A stretch of 64,000 bases of DNA from Nitrosomonas sp. (GTDB lineage Bacteria > Pseudomonadota > Gammaproteobacteria > Burkholderiales > Nitrosomonadaceae): contig JALDQW010000001.1 in assembly GCA_031316255.1 (NCBI GenBank), positions 1,488,001 through 1,552,000 on the forward strand, read 5' to 3'. Below, in pieces: positions 39,261 to 50,029 of this stretch (position 1 is the stretch's first letter; each line of letters opens with the position of its first letter). Under the pieces are notes generated by a model. It saw only the letters and a list, made by a program, of their open reading frames with translations. It did not search any database and was not told the origin of the DNA. The translations under genes and the position numbers were made by a program.

Positions 39261-41201
39261 ATGCAAACACTTTATTTACTGGTTCCGATAGCGCCGCTGG
39301 TCGGTGCTATCGCAGCCGGGTTATTTGGCCGCTATCTTGGCACAGTATGGAGCCATCGCGTAACCATTTCGTTGGTCTTTGTTTCCTTTATAGCATCCCT
39401 GATTATTTTTAAGGATGTACTGGACGGCAATGTATTCAACGGTACTGTATATACATGGTTGGTAACCGGAAACACAAGCTTTGAAATTGGTTTTCTGATT
39501 GATCAATTATCTGCAACTATGATGGTTGTGGTCAGCTTGGTTTCGCTCATGGTGCATATTTATACCATCGGTTATATGCATGGCGATCCGGGCTATCAAC
39601 GTTTCTTCAGTTATATTTCATTGTTTACCTTTTCGATGATGATGCTGGTTATGTCGAATAACTTCCTGCAGCTGTTTTTTGGTTGGGAAGCGGTCGGGCT
39701 GGTATCGTATTTATTGATTGGCTTCTGGTATACACGGCCGACAGCAATTTACGCCAATATGAAGGCATTTCTGGTAAACAGAGTCGGCGATTTCGGCTTT
39801 TTACTGGGTATTGCGCTGGTATTAGTCTATTTTGGTACACTGGACTACGCCACTGTGTTTGAGCAGGCACCGGATGTTGCGGGACAAACGATTGAATTAA
39901 TACCGGGTACATCCTGGTTGGTTATTACTGTGATTTGTATTTTGCTGTTTATCGGTGCAATGGGTAAATCTGCGCAGTTTCCGTTACATGTCTGGTTGCC
40001 GGATTCAATGGAAGGCCCCACACCTATTTCAGCCCTCATTCACGCTGCAACAATGGTTACTGCCGGAATTTTCATGGTTGCGCGCATGTCCCCTTTGTTC
40101 GAATTGTCAGATGTTGCGCTTTCGACGATTTTGGTTGTTGGCGGAATTACAACGCTGTTCATGGCACTTGTCGCAGTCGTGCAAAATGACATTAAACGTG
40201 TAGTCGCTTACTCAACGTTGTCACAACTAGGCTATATGACGGTGGCGCTCGGTGCATCGGCTTATTCGGCCGCGATTTTCCATTTGATGACGCATGCATT
40301 CTTCAAAGCAGTGCTATTCCTTGGCGCAGGCTCTGTGATTATTGCCATGCACCATGAACAGAATATGGAAAAAATGGGTGGATTGAAAAAATATATGCCC
40401 ATTACCTACTGGACCATGTTTATTGCGGCATTGGCCAGTGCAGGCGTACCCGGTTTCTCAGGTTTCTTTTCAAAAGATGCCATTATTGAAGCCGTAGGGT
40501 TTGCAGATATACCCGGTGTGGGATTCGCGTACTTCTGTGTACTGACGACTGTATTTGTCACAGCACTCTATACGTTTAGATTGTTGTTCCTGACTTTTCA
40601 TGGGCAACCGCGCATGGACGAACATACCAAGGCGCATTTGCATGAATCGCCGTGGGTTGTGACGCTGCCACTGGTGATACTGGCTATCCCCACGGTTGGG
40701 GCGGGATGGTTTATTGGGCCAATAGTATTTGGTGATTATTTCAATAATGTCATACACGTACTGCCTGAGCATGCAGCGATTGAAAAGCTTGGCGCCGAAT
40801 TCACGGGTGTAGGCGGCATGATGGTTCATGCGCTGACAACCGCGCCTTTCTGGTTATCTGTCGCGGGTATTTTTACGGCCTGGTTTTTGTATACAGTCAG
40901 AACCGATATTCCTGGCAAGATTAAAAAGGCGTGTGGTCCGATATATACAATACTGGATCGTAAATACTACATTGATGAATTGTATTCGTGGCTATTCGCA
41001 GGCGGTTCAAGGGCGCTTGGTACGGGACTATGGAAGTTCGGGGATATTAAACTAATCGATGGATTGATCGTTAATGGATCAGCCAGGCTGGTCGGTTGGA
41101 TTGCCACGCTGGTTAGACGATTCCAGACCGGATATATCTACCACTACGCGTTTACAATGATAGTCGGAATTTTTGCAATCTTGACCCTGTGGTTATATTA
41201 A
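39261..41201 (+). CDS. nuoL: NADH-quinone oxidoreductase subunit L
   Basis: The 646-residue antiporter-like subunit carries the long lateral helix of complex I. The core motifs are FFGWEAVGLVSYLLIGFWY (near residue 139), GKSAQFPLHVWLPDSMEGPTP (near residue 235) and QNDIKRVVAYSTLSQLGYM, which include the Glu and Lys residues of the proton channel. The C-terminal part after residue 540 forms the lateral helix. The length is normal. Confidence 0.97.
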   Translation: MQTLYLLVPIAPLVGAIAAGLFGRYLGTVWSHRVTISLVFVSFIASLIIFKDVLDGNVFNGTVYTWLVTGNTSFEIGFLIDQLSATMMVVVSLVSLMVHIYTIGYMHGDPGYQRFFSYISLFTFSMMMLVMSNNFLQLFFGWEAVGLVSYLLIGFWYTRPTAIYANMKAFLVNRVGDFGFLLGIALVLVYFGTLDYATVFEQAPDVAGQTIELIPGTSWLVITVICILLFIGAMGKSAQFPLHVWLPDSMEGPTPISALIHAATMVTAGIFMVARMSPLFELSDVALSTILVVGGITTLFMALVAVVQNDIKRVVAYSTLSQLGYMTVALGASAYSAAIFHLMTHAFFKAVLFLGAGSVIIAMHHEQNMEKMGGLKKYMPITYWTMFIAALASAGVPGFSGFFSKDAIIEAVGFADIPGVGFAYFCVLTTVFVTALYTFRLLFLTFHGQPRMDEHTKAHLHESPWVVTLPLVILAIPTVGAGWFIGPIVFGDYFNNVIHVLPEHAAIEKLGAEFTGVGGMMVHALTTAPFWLSVAGIFTAWFLYTVRTDIPGKIKKACGPIYTILDRKYYIDELYSWLFAGGSRALGTGLWKFGDIKLIDGLIVNGSARLVGWIATLVRRFQTGYIYHYAFTMIVGIFAILTLWLY

Positions 41202-41275
41202 GTATTTGCTGTTATATCACAGTAAACCGCTGCAGCTTGGAACTGATAAACACTAACAAATAGAACGGAATAAAC

Positions 41276-42760
41276 ATGTTGTTTGGTCTCCCACTTTTAA
41301 GTTTGATTATTTGGTTACCAATTCTAGTTGGTATCGCCGTATTTGCTACCGGGGATGATCGCAATGCGCAGTTGGCACGCTGGATAGCGTTTGCAGGATC
41401 GATATTGGGTTTTTTGGTGGCGATACCACTTTACACAGGGTTTGATCCTGCATTAAGCACAATGCAATTTGTTGAGAATCGCCCTTGGTTCGAACGATTT
41501 AATGTCAATTATCACATTGGCGTAGATGGCATATCCATGCCGCTAATTTTGCTGAACTGTATTACGACACCACTCGTTGTAATTGCCGGATGGCAGGTTA
41601 TACAGGAGCGTGTGTCTCAATACATGGGCGCATTCCTGATCATGTCGGGTATCGTCAATGGCGTTTTTTCATCATTGGATGCCATGCTTTTCTATGTTTT
41701 TTGGGAAGCATCATTAATACCGATGTTTTTGATTATTGGTATTTGGGGTGGTCCAAACCGGGTCTATGCGGCAATCAAGTTTTTTCTGTATACCCTGCTT
41801 GGTTCGTTATTGATGTTAGTCGCCTTTATTTATCTGTATCAGTCGGCTGGGGGCAGCTTCTCGATTGAAGAATTCCATCAATTACCTATACCATTTAATG
41901 CACAGATCCTGATTTTTATCGCATTCCTGCTTGCTTTTGCGGTAAAAGTGCCGATGTGGCCAGTGCATACCTGGTTGCCGGATGCGCATGTGGAGGCGCC
42001 GACAGGAGGTTCAGTCGTACTGGCGGCAATTATGCTCAAGCTGGGCGGCTATGGTTTTCTGCGGTTCTCGTTGCCGATAGTCCCGGATGCAAGCCATTAT
42101 CTGGCTGAAATGATGATTGTGCTGTCGCTGGTGGCTGTCGTATATATTGGTCTTGTTGCGTTGATGCAGGCCGATATGAAGAAGCTGATCGCCTATTCGT
42201 CAGTTGCCCATATGGGTTTTGTGACCCTCGGTTTTTTTCTGTTTAATGCTTACGGCATAGAAGGCGCCATGGTGCAAATGATTTCACATGGTTTTATCTC
42301 CGGCGCCATGTTCCTGTGTGTGGGTGTTTTGTACGATAGACTGCATTCAAGACAAATTGCAGACTACGGTGGCGTTGTCAATAAAATGCCGGTTTTTGCC
42401 GCATTCTTTATGTTGTTTGCAATGGCGAATGCAGGCTTGCCGGGGACCAGCGGGTTTGTCGGTGAATTCATGGTCATTATGGGTGCGATGAAGGTTAACT
42501 TCTGGTATGCGTTTCTTGCCGCGACGACACTTATTTTCGGCGCAGCATATACATTATGGATGTATAAACGCGTGATATTTGGTGCAGTTGCCAGTCCGGC
42601 TGTAGAAGGCCTGCAGGATATTTCCAAGCGCGAATTCGTTGTGCTTGCCATACTGGCGTTAGCGGTATTATGGCTGGGTGTTTATCCATTCCCGTTAACC
42701 GATGTCATGCATGCTACTGTGGATAATCTGCTGGTGCATGTGGGCAACAGCAAGCTGTAA
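41276..42760 (+). CDS. nuoM: NADH-quinone oxidoreductase subunit M
   Basis: A 494-residue antiporter-like subunit. Motifs are FYVFWEASLIPMFLIIGIWG (Glu near residue 144), AVKVPMWPVHTWLPDAHVEAPT (Lys near residue 224), and the QADMKKLIAYSSVAHMGFV stretch. Fourteen helices are expected. It follows nuoL by 74 bases and precedes nuoN by 46. Confidence 0.97.
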   Translation: MLFGLPLLSLIIWLPILVGIAVFATGDDRNAQLARWIAFAGSILGFLVAIPLYTGFDPALSTMQFVENRPWFERFNVNYHIGVDGISMPLILLNCITTPLVVIAGWQVIQERVSQYMGAFLIMSGIVNGVFSSLDAMLFYVFWEASLIPMFLIIGIWGGPNRVYAAIKFFLYTLLGSLLMLVAFIYLYQSAGGSFSIEEFHQLPIPFNAQILIFIAFLLAFAVKVPMWPVHTWLPDAHVEAPTGGSVVLAAIMLKLGGYGFLRFSLPIVPDASHYLAEMMIVLSLVAVVYIGLVALMQADMKKLIAYSSVAHMGFVTLGFFLFNAYGIEGAMVQMISHGFISGAMFLCVGVLYDRLHSRQIADYGGVVNKMPVFAAFFMLFAMANAGLPGTSGFVGEFMVIMGAMKVNFWYAFLAATTLIFGAAYTLWMYKRVIFGAVASPAVEGLQDISKREFVVLAILALAVLWLGVYPFPLTDVMHATVDNLLVHVGNSKL

Positions 42761-42806
42761 TTAAACTCCAGAATAATAAATTTCTCGAGATGAGGATGAA
42801 CGATTA

Positions 42807-44252
42807 ATGAATTTTTTACCACCTGATTTTACACCAGCCTATTCTGAGATTTTTATACTTGTAATGGTGTGCGTGGTTATGCTGGTAGATCTGGCAGCTG
42901 GTGAAGCAAGGCGCTACATCACCTACTTATTGACACAGGCAACGTTGCTGGGGTGCGCATTCCTGACTTTTGTGTCGTTTTCAGCGGAAACAACATTCAC
43001 ATTTTCCGGCATGTTTGTAGATGATGCGATGGCGGATATCCTGAAAATAATGGTCTATGGCACAGTATCCGCAGTGTTGATTTATTCATATACCTATGTG
43101 CGTGAACGTGGAATCTTGACAGGCGAATTTTTCTGCCTAATTCTATTTGCCACACTCGGCATGATGGTAATGATTTCTGCCAGTCATTTCCTGACACTTT
43201 ACATCGGGCTGGAGCTGCTTTCATTGTCGCTATATGCGCTGGTTGCACTACGCCGGGATTCCATTGTGGCGACAGAAGCGGCGATGAAATTTTTTGTACT
43301 CGGTGCTTTGGCCTCAGGCTTTCTTTTATACGGCATGTCCATGGTTTATGGAGCGACCGGTTCGCTGCATATCGCTAATGTTTCAGAAGCGATTAAGAAT
43401 GGTGTCGGTAATCACGAGGTACTGGTCATTGGGCTAGTCTTTATCGTAGCAGGATTAAGCTTTAAGCTGAGTGCGGCGCCTTTTCATATGTGGGCGCCCG
43501 ATGTTTACGAAGGTGCGCCAACAGCCATAACCCTGTTTATTGGTTCTGCCCCCAAGTTGGCTGCATTTGCATTTGTGATGCGCTTGCTCGTTGAAGGGCT
43601 GGGCGAGATGGTGACAGACTGGCAAGGTATGCTCATTATCCTTGCCGTAATGTCAATGGCGGTGGGCAATATTGCTGCAATTGCACAAACAAATATCAAG
43701 CGCATGCTCGCGTATTCGACCATTTCTCATATGGGTTTTTTGATACTCGGGTTTATCAGCGCGGATTGGAATGGTTATAGCTCTGCATTGTTTTATGTCA
43801 TTACTTATGTACTGATGACATTGGGTATTTTTGCAATGGTTATGATGTTGTCGCGCAGTGGATTCGAAGCGGAAAATATCAGCGATTTCAAAGGACTCAG
43901 TAAGCGTAACCCATGGTACGCATTTATCACATTGCTACTCATGTTCTCATTGGCAGGCATTCCGCCGATGGTCGGTTTTTATGCCAAGCTCGCCGTTTTG
44001 CAAGCTGTTGTGAATGCCGGGTTCATCTGGCTGGCAGTCGCTGCGGTCATCTTTTCGCTCATTGGCGCCTTTTATTATTTGCGTATTGTCAAGTTCATGT
44101 ATTTTGATGCACCAGATACTGAAGAGCCGATCACCGTTAACAGTGATGTCAAAGTACTGATCAGTGTCAATGGGATTGCTGTACTTATCCTGGGAATATT
44201 TCCTCAATCGCTGATGGGGTTGAGCCTTTACGCAATTCAAAACTCGATGTAA
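42807..44252 (+). CDS. nuoN: NADH-quinone oxidoreductase subunit N
   Basis: A 481-residue antiporter-like subunit, the last of the operon. Motifs are [20 protein letters not shown] (Glu near residue 134), [25 protein letters not shown] Lys segment near residue 215, and [20 protein letters not shown]. The start at 42807 ([16 protein letters not shown]) is conventional. A hairpin follows the stop. Confidence 0.96.
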   Translation: MNFLPPDFTPAYSEIFILVMVCVVMLVDLAAGEARRYITYLLTQATLLGCAFLTFVSFSAETTFTFSGMFVDDAMADILKIMVYGTVSAVLIYSYTYVRERGILTGEFFCLILFATLGMMVMISASHFLTLYIGLELLSLSLYALVALRRDSIVATEAAMKFFVLGALASGFLLYGMSMVYGATGSLHIANVSEAIKNGVGNHEVLVIGLVFIVAGLSFKLSAAPFHMWAPDVYEGAPTAITLFIGSAPKLAAFAFVMRLLVEGLGEMVTDWQGMLIILAVMSMAVGNIAAIAQTNIKRMLAYSTISHMGFLILGFISADWNGYSSALFYVITYVLMTLGIFAMVMMLSRSGFEAENISDFKGLSKRNPWYAFITLLLMFSLAGIPPMVGFYAKLAVLQAVVNAGFIWLAVAAVIFSLIGAFYYLRIVKFMYFDAPDTEEPITVNSDVKVLISVNGIAVLILGIFPQSLMGLSLYAIQNSM

Positions 44253-44263
44253 CGTATTGATTG

Positions 44264-44298
44264 CCAGCAAAATGGCCACTCTGTCGACATTTTGCTGG
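44264..44298 (+). terminator. Hairpin after nuoN
   Basis: An 11-base perfect inverted repeat, CCAGCAAAATG (44264-44274) and CATTTTGCTGG (44288-44298), with a 13-base loop, begins 11 bases after the nuoN stop. It probably ends the complex I transcript, although no T run follows. Confidence 0.65.
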
Positions 44299-44400
44299 TC
44301 AATTCAGATTAAATCCTTATATATTAATTTTCATTCCTTTATTCTAGGCTTGCAGGTTTTTAACGACCTGATAATTGCCTGAGTCACATCTTCAAGGCAA

Positions 44401-44428
44401 CTTGAAATTCAGAATATTGCCCCCATTA
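44401..44428 (+). promoter_or_regulatory. Heat-shock (sigma-32) promoter of htpG
   Basis: CTTGAA (44401-44406) and CCCCATTA (44421-44428) are separated by 14 bases, matching the known sigma-32 consensus CTTGAAA with CCCCATNT. Transcription would begin about 30 bases before the htpG start codon. The gene content fits, since HtpG is a classic heat-shock protein. Confidence 0.85.
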
Positions 44429-44459
44429 TTAATCATCTGATTTTTTTAAGGAGAGAACT

Positions 44460-46382
44460 GTGCAAGCTGAAACAACAAAAGAACATCTGAGTTTTCAGGC
44501 CGAGGCGAAACAACTGCTCAAGTTGATGATTCATTCCTTATACAGCAACAAGGAAATATTTCTGCGTGAATTAATATCGAACGCTTCAGATGCTGCGGAT
44601 AAGCTACGTTTTGAAGGCCTGACGGATGCCGCATTGTATGAATCCGATTCAGAATTACAAATCCGGATCAGTTATGATTCCGAGGCGCGGACAATTCGTA
44701 TCGTTGATAATGGTATAGGCATGTCCCGTCAGGAGGTCATTGACCATATCGGTACAATTGCGAAATCGGGTACCCGCGAGTTCTTTGATTCATTAACCGG
44801 TGATCAGGTTAAAGACGCGCATTTAATTGGCCAGTTTGGTGTCGGTTTTTATTCGGCGTTCATCGTTGCCGACAAGGTAACAATCAATACACGGCGTGCG
44901 GGTTTGACAGCAGAGCATGGCGTAAGTTGGGAATCTGCAGGTGAGGGTGATTACACACTGGAAACCATCGAGAAAGAAGCACGTGGTACGGAGATTATTC
45001 TTCATTTGCGTGAAGGCGAAGACGATCTGCTCAACGGCATGCGTCTGCGCAATATTATTCGACGATATTCTGATCATATTACATTGCCGATACTGATGAA
45101 AAAGGAAGAATGGTCGGATGAAGAAAAGAAAAACACGATTACTGACGAAGATGAAACCATCAATCAGGCAAATGCATTATGGGCGCGTCCAAAAAACGAA
45201 ATAACTCAAGAGCAGTATCATGAATTTTATAAACATGTTGCGCATGATTTTGAACCGCCGCTAACCTATGTGCATGCACGGGTAGAAGGCCGGCAAGAAT
45301 ACACTCAATTGCTCTATATTCCCTCGCGTGCACCTTTTGATTTGTTTGACCGTGAACATCGTCATGGGATTAAGCTGTATGTGCAACGCGTATTTATCAT
45401 GGACGACGCAGAAAAATTGATGCCGAATTATCTGCGCTTTGTGCGTGGCGTTATCGATTCCAATAATCTGCCGTTGAATGTTTCACGCGAAATTCTGCAG
45501 GAATCGAAAGACATCGAATCAATCCGCGCAGGGTCTATCAAAAAAGTATTGGGTTTGATTGAAGATCTCGCGAAAGGTGAATCAGAAGAAGACCAGGAAA
45601 AGTTTAAAACCTTTTACCGAGAGTTTGGTCAGGTCATGAAAGAAGGCGTCGGTGAGGACTTTTCCAATCGCGACAGGATTGCTAAATTGTTACGATTTGT
45701 GACCACATCCAGCGAAACTGATGAACCGACCGTTTCTCTCGAGGAATATGTCGGCAGGATGAAAGAAGGTCAGGAGAAAATATATTTTGTTACGGCGGAC
45801 AGCTTAAAAGCAGCAAAAAGCAGCCCGCACCTGGAAGTATTCCGCAAGAAAGGGATAGAGGTACTTTTGCTGGCTGACAGGGTGGACGAGTGGCTTGTCA
45901 GTCATCTGACCGAGTTCGAAGGAAAACAGTTGCAATCCGTGGCCAAGGGTGGCCTGGATCTTGGCAATCTGGAAGACGAAGCAGAGAAAGAAGAGCAAAA
46001 AAAAGAAGCCGATGAATATCAGGATCTTGTCGAGCGCATGAAAAAAACGCTTGAAGACAAAGCGAAGGATATACGCGTAACGCTGCGTTTGACTGAATCA
46101 CCAGCATGTCTTGTGGCTGATACCTATGACATGGGCGGTAATCTCGAACGGTTGTTAAAACAGGCAGGACAGCAAGTAAATCACAGTAAACCGATTCTGG
46201 AAATTAATCCGCATCATCCGATGGTAAAACGGCTCAAAACTGAAGATAAATATTTTGAAGACTGGAGTCACATCCTGTTTGACCAGGCTTTGCTGGCGGA
46301 AGGCGGACAGCCGGAAGATCCTGCCGCCTTTGTGAAACGGCTCAACGATTTATTATTATCCACGTCGTTGAATGGACAGTAA
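44460..46382 (+). CDS. htpG: Hsp90-family chaperone HtpG
   Basis: A 640-residue dimeric ATP-dependent chaperone. The GHKL ATPase domain shows the conserved [17 protein letters not shown] helix, IVDNGIGM and [11 protein letters not shown], and [11 protein letters not shown] lid segments. The catalytic Arg loop is in the middle domain ([10 protein letters not shown] near residue 340). The GTG start at 44460 has AAGGAG just upstream. A sigma-32 promoter precedes it and a strong hairpin follows, so it is a single-gene heat-shock unit. Confidence 0.97.
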   Translation: MQAETTKEHLSFQAEAKQLLKLMIHSLYSNKEIFLRELISNASDAADKLRFEGLTDAALYESDSELQIRISYDSEARTIRIVDNGIGMSRQEVIDHIGTIAKSGTREFFDSLTGDQVKDAHLIGQFGVGFYSAFIVADKVTINTRRAGLTAEHGVSWESAGEGDYTLETIEKEARGTEIILHLREGEDDLLNGMRLRNIIRRYSDHITLPILMKKEEWSDEEKKNTITDEDETINQANALWARPKNEITQEQYHEFYKHVAHDFEPPLTYVHARVEGRQEYTQLLYIPSRAPFDLFDREHRHGIKLYVQRVFIMDDAEKLMPNYLRFVRGVIDSNNLPLNVSREILQESKDIESIRAGSIKKVLGLIEDLAKGESEEDQEKFKTFYREFGQVMKEGVGEDFSNRDRIAKLLRFVTTSSETDEPTVSLEEYVGRMKEGQEKIYFVTADSLKAAKSSPHLEVFRKKGIEVLLLADRVDEWLVSHLTEFEGKQLQSVAKGGLDLGNLEDEAEKEEQKKEADEYQDLVERMKKTLEDKAKDIRVTLRLTESPACLVADTYDMGGNLERLLKQAGQQVNHSKPILEINPHHPMVKRLKTEDKYFEDWSHILFDQALLAEGGQPEDPAAFVKRLNDLLLSTSLNGQ

Positions 46383-46413
46383 TTAACGTATCTTCTGACT
46401 TTCCTTTCCTTAC

Positions 46414-46449
46414 AAGCTTCCCGTCAGACATCGTCTGATTGGGAGGCTT
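46414..46449 (+). terminator. Hairpin after htpG
   Basis: AAGCTTCCC (46414-46422) pairs with GGGAGGCTT (46441-46449) with one G-T pair, and the inner TCAGAC/GTCTGA arms extend the stem around the loop ATC. It lies 31 bases after the htpG stop. Confidence 0.7.
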
Positions 46450-46555
46450 TGATATCTGTTTAAATTATTTTAAGCGTGCCCAATATGCAACTTTAGTACA
46501 ATTTTGAAGTCTATGAGATTATGCTATAAATGCTTTTTTATATCGGAATCTCAAA

Positions 46556-47077
46556 GTGTTAGAACAAAAAAGCGTGAGCAAGATCAAGAATCATCAAAAA
46601 GTTGTTGCCGATAACCGTTTTCAGGCCAGAATACATGCGCCTTTTGCTGTTCTTGGCATATGTACAGACGAGGACTGGTTGACCGAAATTGATTATCTGC
46701 CGCTGAATACCCCGCTTATGACACCAAGCACGCCATTGGCGAAAGAAGTCTGTGCGCAATTGCAGGCTTATTTGACAAATCCCCGTTATACATTTGATCT
46801 CTCCCTTCATATCAGCGGGACAGTGCATCAACGGCGCGTGTGGGAGCAAATTCAGGGTGTTCCGAGTGGTCACACCTGCAGTTATGCAGAAATTGCGGAA
46901 AAGATACATTCAGCACCCAGAGCCGTAGGGCGCGCCTGCGGTGCGAATAAAATCCCAATTGTGATACCGTGCCATCGAATCATTGCAAAAAATGGCAGTT
47001 TAGGAGGTTTTATGAATGCCAGAGAAGGAGAACCACTGGATATCAAACGGTGGTTGCTGCAACATGAGAGTGTCTGA
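46556..47077 (+). CDS. ogt: Methylated-DNA--protein-cysteine methyltransferase
   Basis: A 173-residue suicide repair protein that removes methyl groups from O6-methylguanine. The active site is IPIVIPCHRIIAKNGSLGGF, with Cys139 as acceptor. The helix-turn-helix stretch GHTCSYAEIAEKIHSAPRAVG with the arginine finger (Arg126 region) precedes it. The N-terminal domain is divergent, with a basic leader (KIKNHQK). The start is GTG 46556. It overlaps xerD by 14 bases. Confidence 0.92.
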   Translation: MLEQKSVSKIKNHQKVVADNRFQARIHAPFAVLGICTDEDWLTEIDYLPLNTPLMTPSTPLAKEVCAQLQAYLTNPRYTFDLSLHISGTVHQRRVWEQIQGVPSGHTCSYAEIAEKIHSAPRAVGRACGANKIPIVIPCHRIIAKNGSLGGFMNAREGEPLDIKRWLLQHESV

Positions 47078-47978
47078 AAAAAACGCGGCAATACTCGACG
47101 AGTTTTTCGATATGCTATGGTTGGAAGATGGCCTTTCGCGCAATACATTGCAGAGTTATCGCAATGACTTGCAGCTTTTTGCGGATTGGCTCAGTAAGCA
47201 GGAACAACGGGAACAGGAATCGCTTATTGATGCGACGCATTCTGATTTGCTCGAATTTCTGGCAGCCAGAGTATCAGCCAAAGTCAAAGCCAGCACTACG
47301 AGCCGAGAATTGTCAAGCATGAAGCGGTTTTATCGTTATTTACTGCGTCAGGGAAAAATAACGATTGACCCGAGTCTGAATATCGATCCACCCAAATTAC
47401 TCCGCAATCTACCGGAAAGTTTAACTGAAGAAGAAGTTGAGCAACTATTGAATGCGCCCAATTTGAGCAATCCGTTAGGTTTGCGTGACCGGGCTATGCT
47501 GGAAGTGCTGTATGCCACAGGTCTGCGCGTCTCAGAGCTGATCAATTTAAAATTTTCACAAGTCAGTCAGGACATGGGTGTGGTCAAAGTAATGGGTAAA
47601 GGCAGGAAAGAACGCCTGACACCGCTTGGTGAGGAATCGCTTGAGTGGTTAAATCGATATACCCGGCAGTCCCGCCCATTGTTGCTGCAAGGCATTGTAA
47701 CGGATACCGTATTCGTTACTTCACGAGGCGGCGCAATGACCCGGCAGGCGTTCTGGTATCTGATCAAGCGTCATGCACGGACGGTCGGAATCAAGAAACA
47801 TCTTTCCCCGCATACCTTGCGGCACGCGTTTGCTACACATTTATTGAATCATGGCGCGGATTTGCGCGTGGTGCAGTTATTGTTGGGTCATGCGGATATT
47901 TCGACGACACAAATCTATACGCATATTGCACGTGAACGATTAAAGCTACTGCATAGCATGCATCATCCCAGAGGGTAA
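47064..47978 (+). CDS. xerD: Site-specific tyrosine recombinase XerD
   Basis: A 304-residue recombinase that, with XerC, resolves chromosome dimers at dif. The catalytic set is visible: Arg155 in ATGLRVSEL, Lys179 in MGKGRKER, His250 and Arg253 in SPHTLRHAFATHL, His276 in LLGHADISTTQIY and Tyr285. The TTQIYTHIARERLKLLH ending and the N-terminal core-binding domain favour XerD over XerC or an integrase. I use ATG 47064 (MRVSEKN), which gives the usual length; it overlaps the end of ogt. No phage or integron genes are nearby, supporting the housekeeping role. Confidence 0.93.
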   Translation: MRVSEKNAAILDEFFDMLWLEDGLSRNTLQSYRNDLQLFADWLSKQEQREQESLIDATHSDLLEFLAARVSAKVKASTTSRELSSMKRFYRYLLRQGKITIDPSLNIDPPKLLRNLPESLTEEEVEQLLNAPNLSNPLGLRDRAMLEVLYATGLRVSELINLKFSQVSQDMGVVKVMGKGRKERLTPLGEESLEWLNRYTRQSRPLLLQGIVTDTVFVTSRGGAMTRQAFWYLIKRHARTVGIKKHLSPHTLRHAFATHLLNHGADLRVVQLLLGHADISTTQIYTHIARERLKLLHSMHHPRG

Positions 47979-47986
47979 TGTTTATT

Positions 47987-48007
47987 CCGGCCGTATAGCG
48001 TGGCCGG
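47987..48007. terminator. Small GC-rich hairpin between xerD and lysS
   Basis: CCGGCC (47987-47992) and GGCCGG (48002-48007) enclose a 9-base loop in the 49-base gap between these convergent genes. It could act on either strand. Confidence 0.5.
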
Positions 48008-48027
48008 GTATAAAAACGCTGAATGGA

Positions 48028-49539
48028 TTAATCCTCGCGGCGCAGTTGCGGAAAAAGAATCACATCGCGAATACTCGGGCTGTCTGTAAAAAGCATTACC
48101 AGCCGGTCAATGCCGATACCTTCGCCAGCCGTAGGCGGTAGTCCGTATTCGAGCGCCCTGATATAGTCGGCATCATAATGCATAGCTTCGTGATCACCTG
48201 CATCCTTGGCCCTGGCTTGTTCCATGAAGCGCTCAGCCTGGTCTTCCGGGTCGTTTAGCTCGGAAAATCCGTTGGCAATCTCGCGTCCGGCGATATACAG
48301 TTCGAAACGGTCAGTGACTTCGGGATTCTGGTCATTGCGGCGCGCCAGTGGAGACACTTCCGCCGGATAGTCAATAATAAATGTCGGTTCAAACAGCAAA
48401 TGTTCGATAGTTTCGTCAAAAAGTGACAATTGCAAACCGCCGATCCCGTCATGCGGGTTGTAATGAATGTTGAGCGCCGTTAAATGCTGTATCAGAAAGT
48501 TTCGGTCGGCAAGTTGATTTGCCGTGTATTCGGGATGGAATTTCATCAGCGCCTGGGTGATGGTGATGCGATTAAATGGTTTGCTGAAGTCGATTTCGCG
48601 TTCCTGATAAATCAATGTTGTGGTTCCCAATACCGTTTGCGCCACAAATCGCAGTAGTTCTTCTGTGAAATCCATCAGATAGCTGAAATCCTGGTACGCT
48701 TCGTAAAATTCCAGCATGGTAAATTCCGGGTTATGCCGCGTCGAAATTCCTTCATTCCTGAAGTTTCGATTGATTTCAAAGACTTTTTCCATGCCGCCGA
48801 CAACCAGCCGCTTGAGGTAAAGTTCAGGCGCGATGCGCAAAAACAATTCCATATCCAGCGCATTATGGTGCGTGGCAAAAGGCCGTGCGGTAGCGCCGCC
48901 CGGAATCGGGTGCATCATCGGCGTTTCCACTTCGAGATAATCGCGCGCAACAAAGAAATCACGCATTGCCTGGATAATTCTTGAACGTATTGTAAAAACC
49001 TTGCGGGTGTCTTCATTGGTTATCAAATCAAGATACCGTTGACGGTATTTTTGTTCCTGATCGGTCAGGCCGTGAAACTTTTCCGGTAAAGGCCGCAGCG
49101 ATTTGGTCAGCAAGTGTAATTGGGTGACACGTATCGATAGCTCGCCTGTCTTGGTTTTAAACAGCGTGCCTTCAGCACCGAGAATATCGCCGAGGTCATA
49201 ATGCTTGAATGCGGTATGGGACGATTCGCCGGTATCATTATTGGAAATATACAACTGAATACGTCCACTCATATCCTGGATGGTGGCGAAACTTGCCTTG
49301 CCCATCACGCGCTTGAGCATCATGCGCCCGGCAACTTTGGCTGAAATCGGTGTAGTCTCGAGCGCCTCCTTGGAATGACCGTCATAGTGCGCATGCAACG
49401 ATGAAGCCAGATGCTCGCGCCGGAAAGTATTTGGGAACGCATTACCATTCTGGCGCAACGCAGCCAGCTTGGCGCGGCGCTCGGCAATAATCTGGTTTTC
49501 ATCGGATTGGGTCGAAGCGGATGGATTTTCCTCGGTCAT
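48028..49539 (-). CDS. lysS: Lysyl-tRNA synthetase, class II
   Basis: The 503-residue enzyme charges tRNA-Lys. The N-terminal OB-fold anticodon-binding domain spans about residues 60-160. Class II motif 2 is [20 protein letters not shown] and motif 3 is [23 protein letters not shown] and lysine pocket residues appear intact. The first 35 residues, rich in Asn, Gln and Glu, are a typical loose extension. It is convergent with xerD. Confidence 0.97.
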   Translation of the reverse strand: MTEENPSASTQSDENQIIAERRAKLAALRQNGNAFPNTFRREHLASSLHAHYDGHSKEALETTPISAKVAGRMMLKRVMGKASFATIQDMSGRIQLYISNNDTGESSHTAFKHYDLGDILGAEGTLFKTKTGELSIRVTQLHLLTKSLRPLPEKFHGLTDQEQKYRQRYLDLITNEDTRKVFTIRSRIIQAMRDFFVARDYLEVETPMMHPIPGGATARPFATHHNALDMELFLRIAPELYLKRLVVGGMEKVFEINRNFRNEGISTRHNPEFTMLEFYEAYQDFSYLMDFTEELLRFVAQTVLGTTTLIYQEREIDFSKPFNRITITQALMKFHPEYTANQLADRNFLIQHLTALNIHYNPHDGIGGLQLSLFDETIEHLLFEPTFIIDYPAEVSPLARRNDQNPEVTDRFELYIAGREIANGFSELNDPEDQAERFMEQARAKDAGDHEAMHYDADYIRALEYGLPPTAGEGIGIDRLVMLFTDSPSIRDVILFPQLRRED

Positions 49540-50029
49540 AATAGTTTTTATTTTGAATAGTTGTATTCATTACATGTGTTATGGGGTCTTAATTATACGA
49601 CGTACAGTTGATTTTCGTCATGGCGACGTTCAGTACTTGCAAAATACATGCGGAATGTGTGTTTTGTCTTGGGTGCCTCGATCCGGAGCTGGTGAGGTTT
49701 GTGCTACACAATTCATAGTAGATCCCGCCCTTTTGATTGAGGAAAAGAAGATGACGGCTCTATATACAACTGAAGTCTTCATTATTTTGTGAAATTTTTT
49801 GCATTGCAATCAATTGCTCAAGGGGATGACATGATTACAGTTTTGCGATTGATATTGGAATAAAGTTTTTTTTGGCCTGATTACACAAATTCCAGAAATA
49901 CGCTGTGATTTTTATCACATCACATAATTCCCTGTTTTTTTAACATGCGGAACGTGGTTTTACTATTGCAACTGAAAACAGTTTTTAGATTTTAAAACCG
50001 GTTTTGCTGTCGAAATAGAGGAGAGAGAT
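49540..50029. other. Promoter-bearing gap upstream of the exported-protein trio
   Basis: 490 bases without a convincing gene. The plus-strand frame at 49469-49792 overlaps lysS and lacks coding character. The right half holds the CRP-type site and promoter described separately, and GAGGAGAGAG directly before the ATG at 50030 is a strong ribosome binding site. Confidence 0.6.
49904..49973 (+). promoter_or_regulatory. CRP/FNR-family site and class I promoter
   Basis: TGTGA (49904-49908), six bases, then TCACA (49915-49919) is the exact CRP-type consensus, centred at 49911.5. A -10-like TACTAT lies at 49961-49966, giving a start near 49973. The site is then centred 61.5 bases upstream, the standard class I activator position. 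The matching -35 is poor, as in activator-dependent promoters. The regulator could be CRP or another family member. Confidence 0.6.

Noticed and set aside
49469..49792. Plus-strand frame of 107 codons overlapping the lysS start
   Set aside because: Part is antisense to lysS and the rest shows no coding pattern or ribosome binding site.
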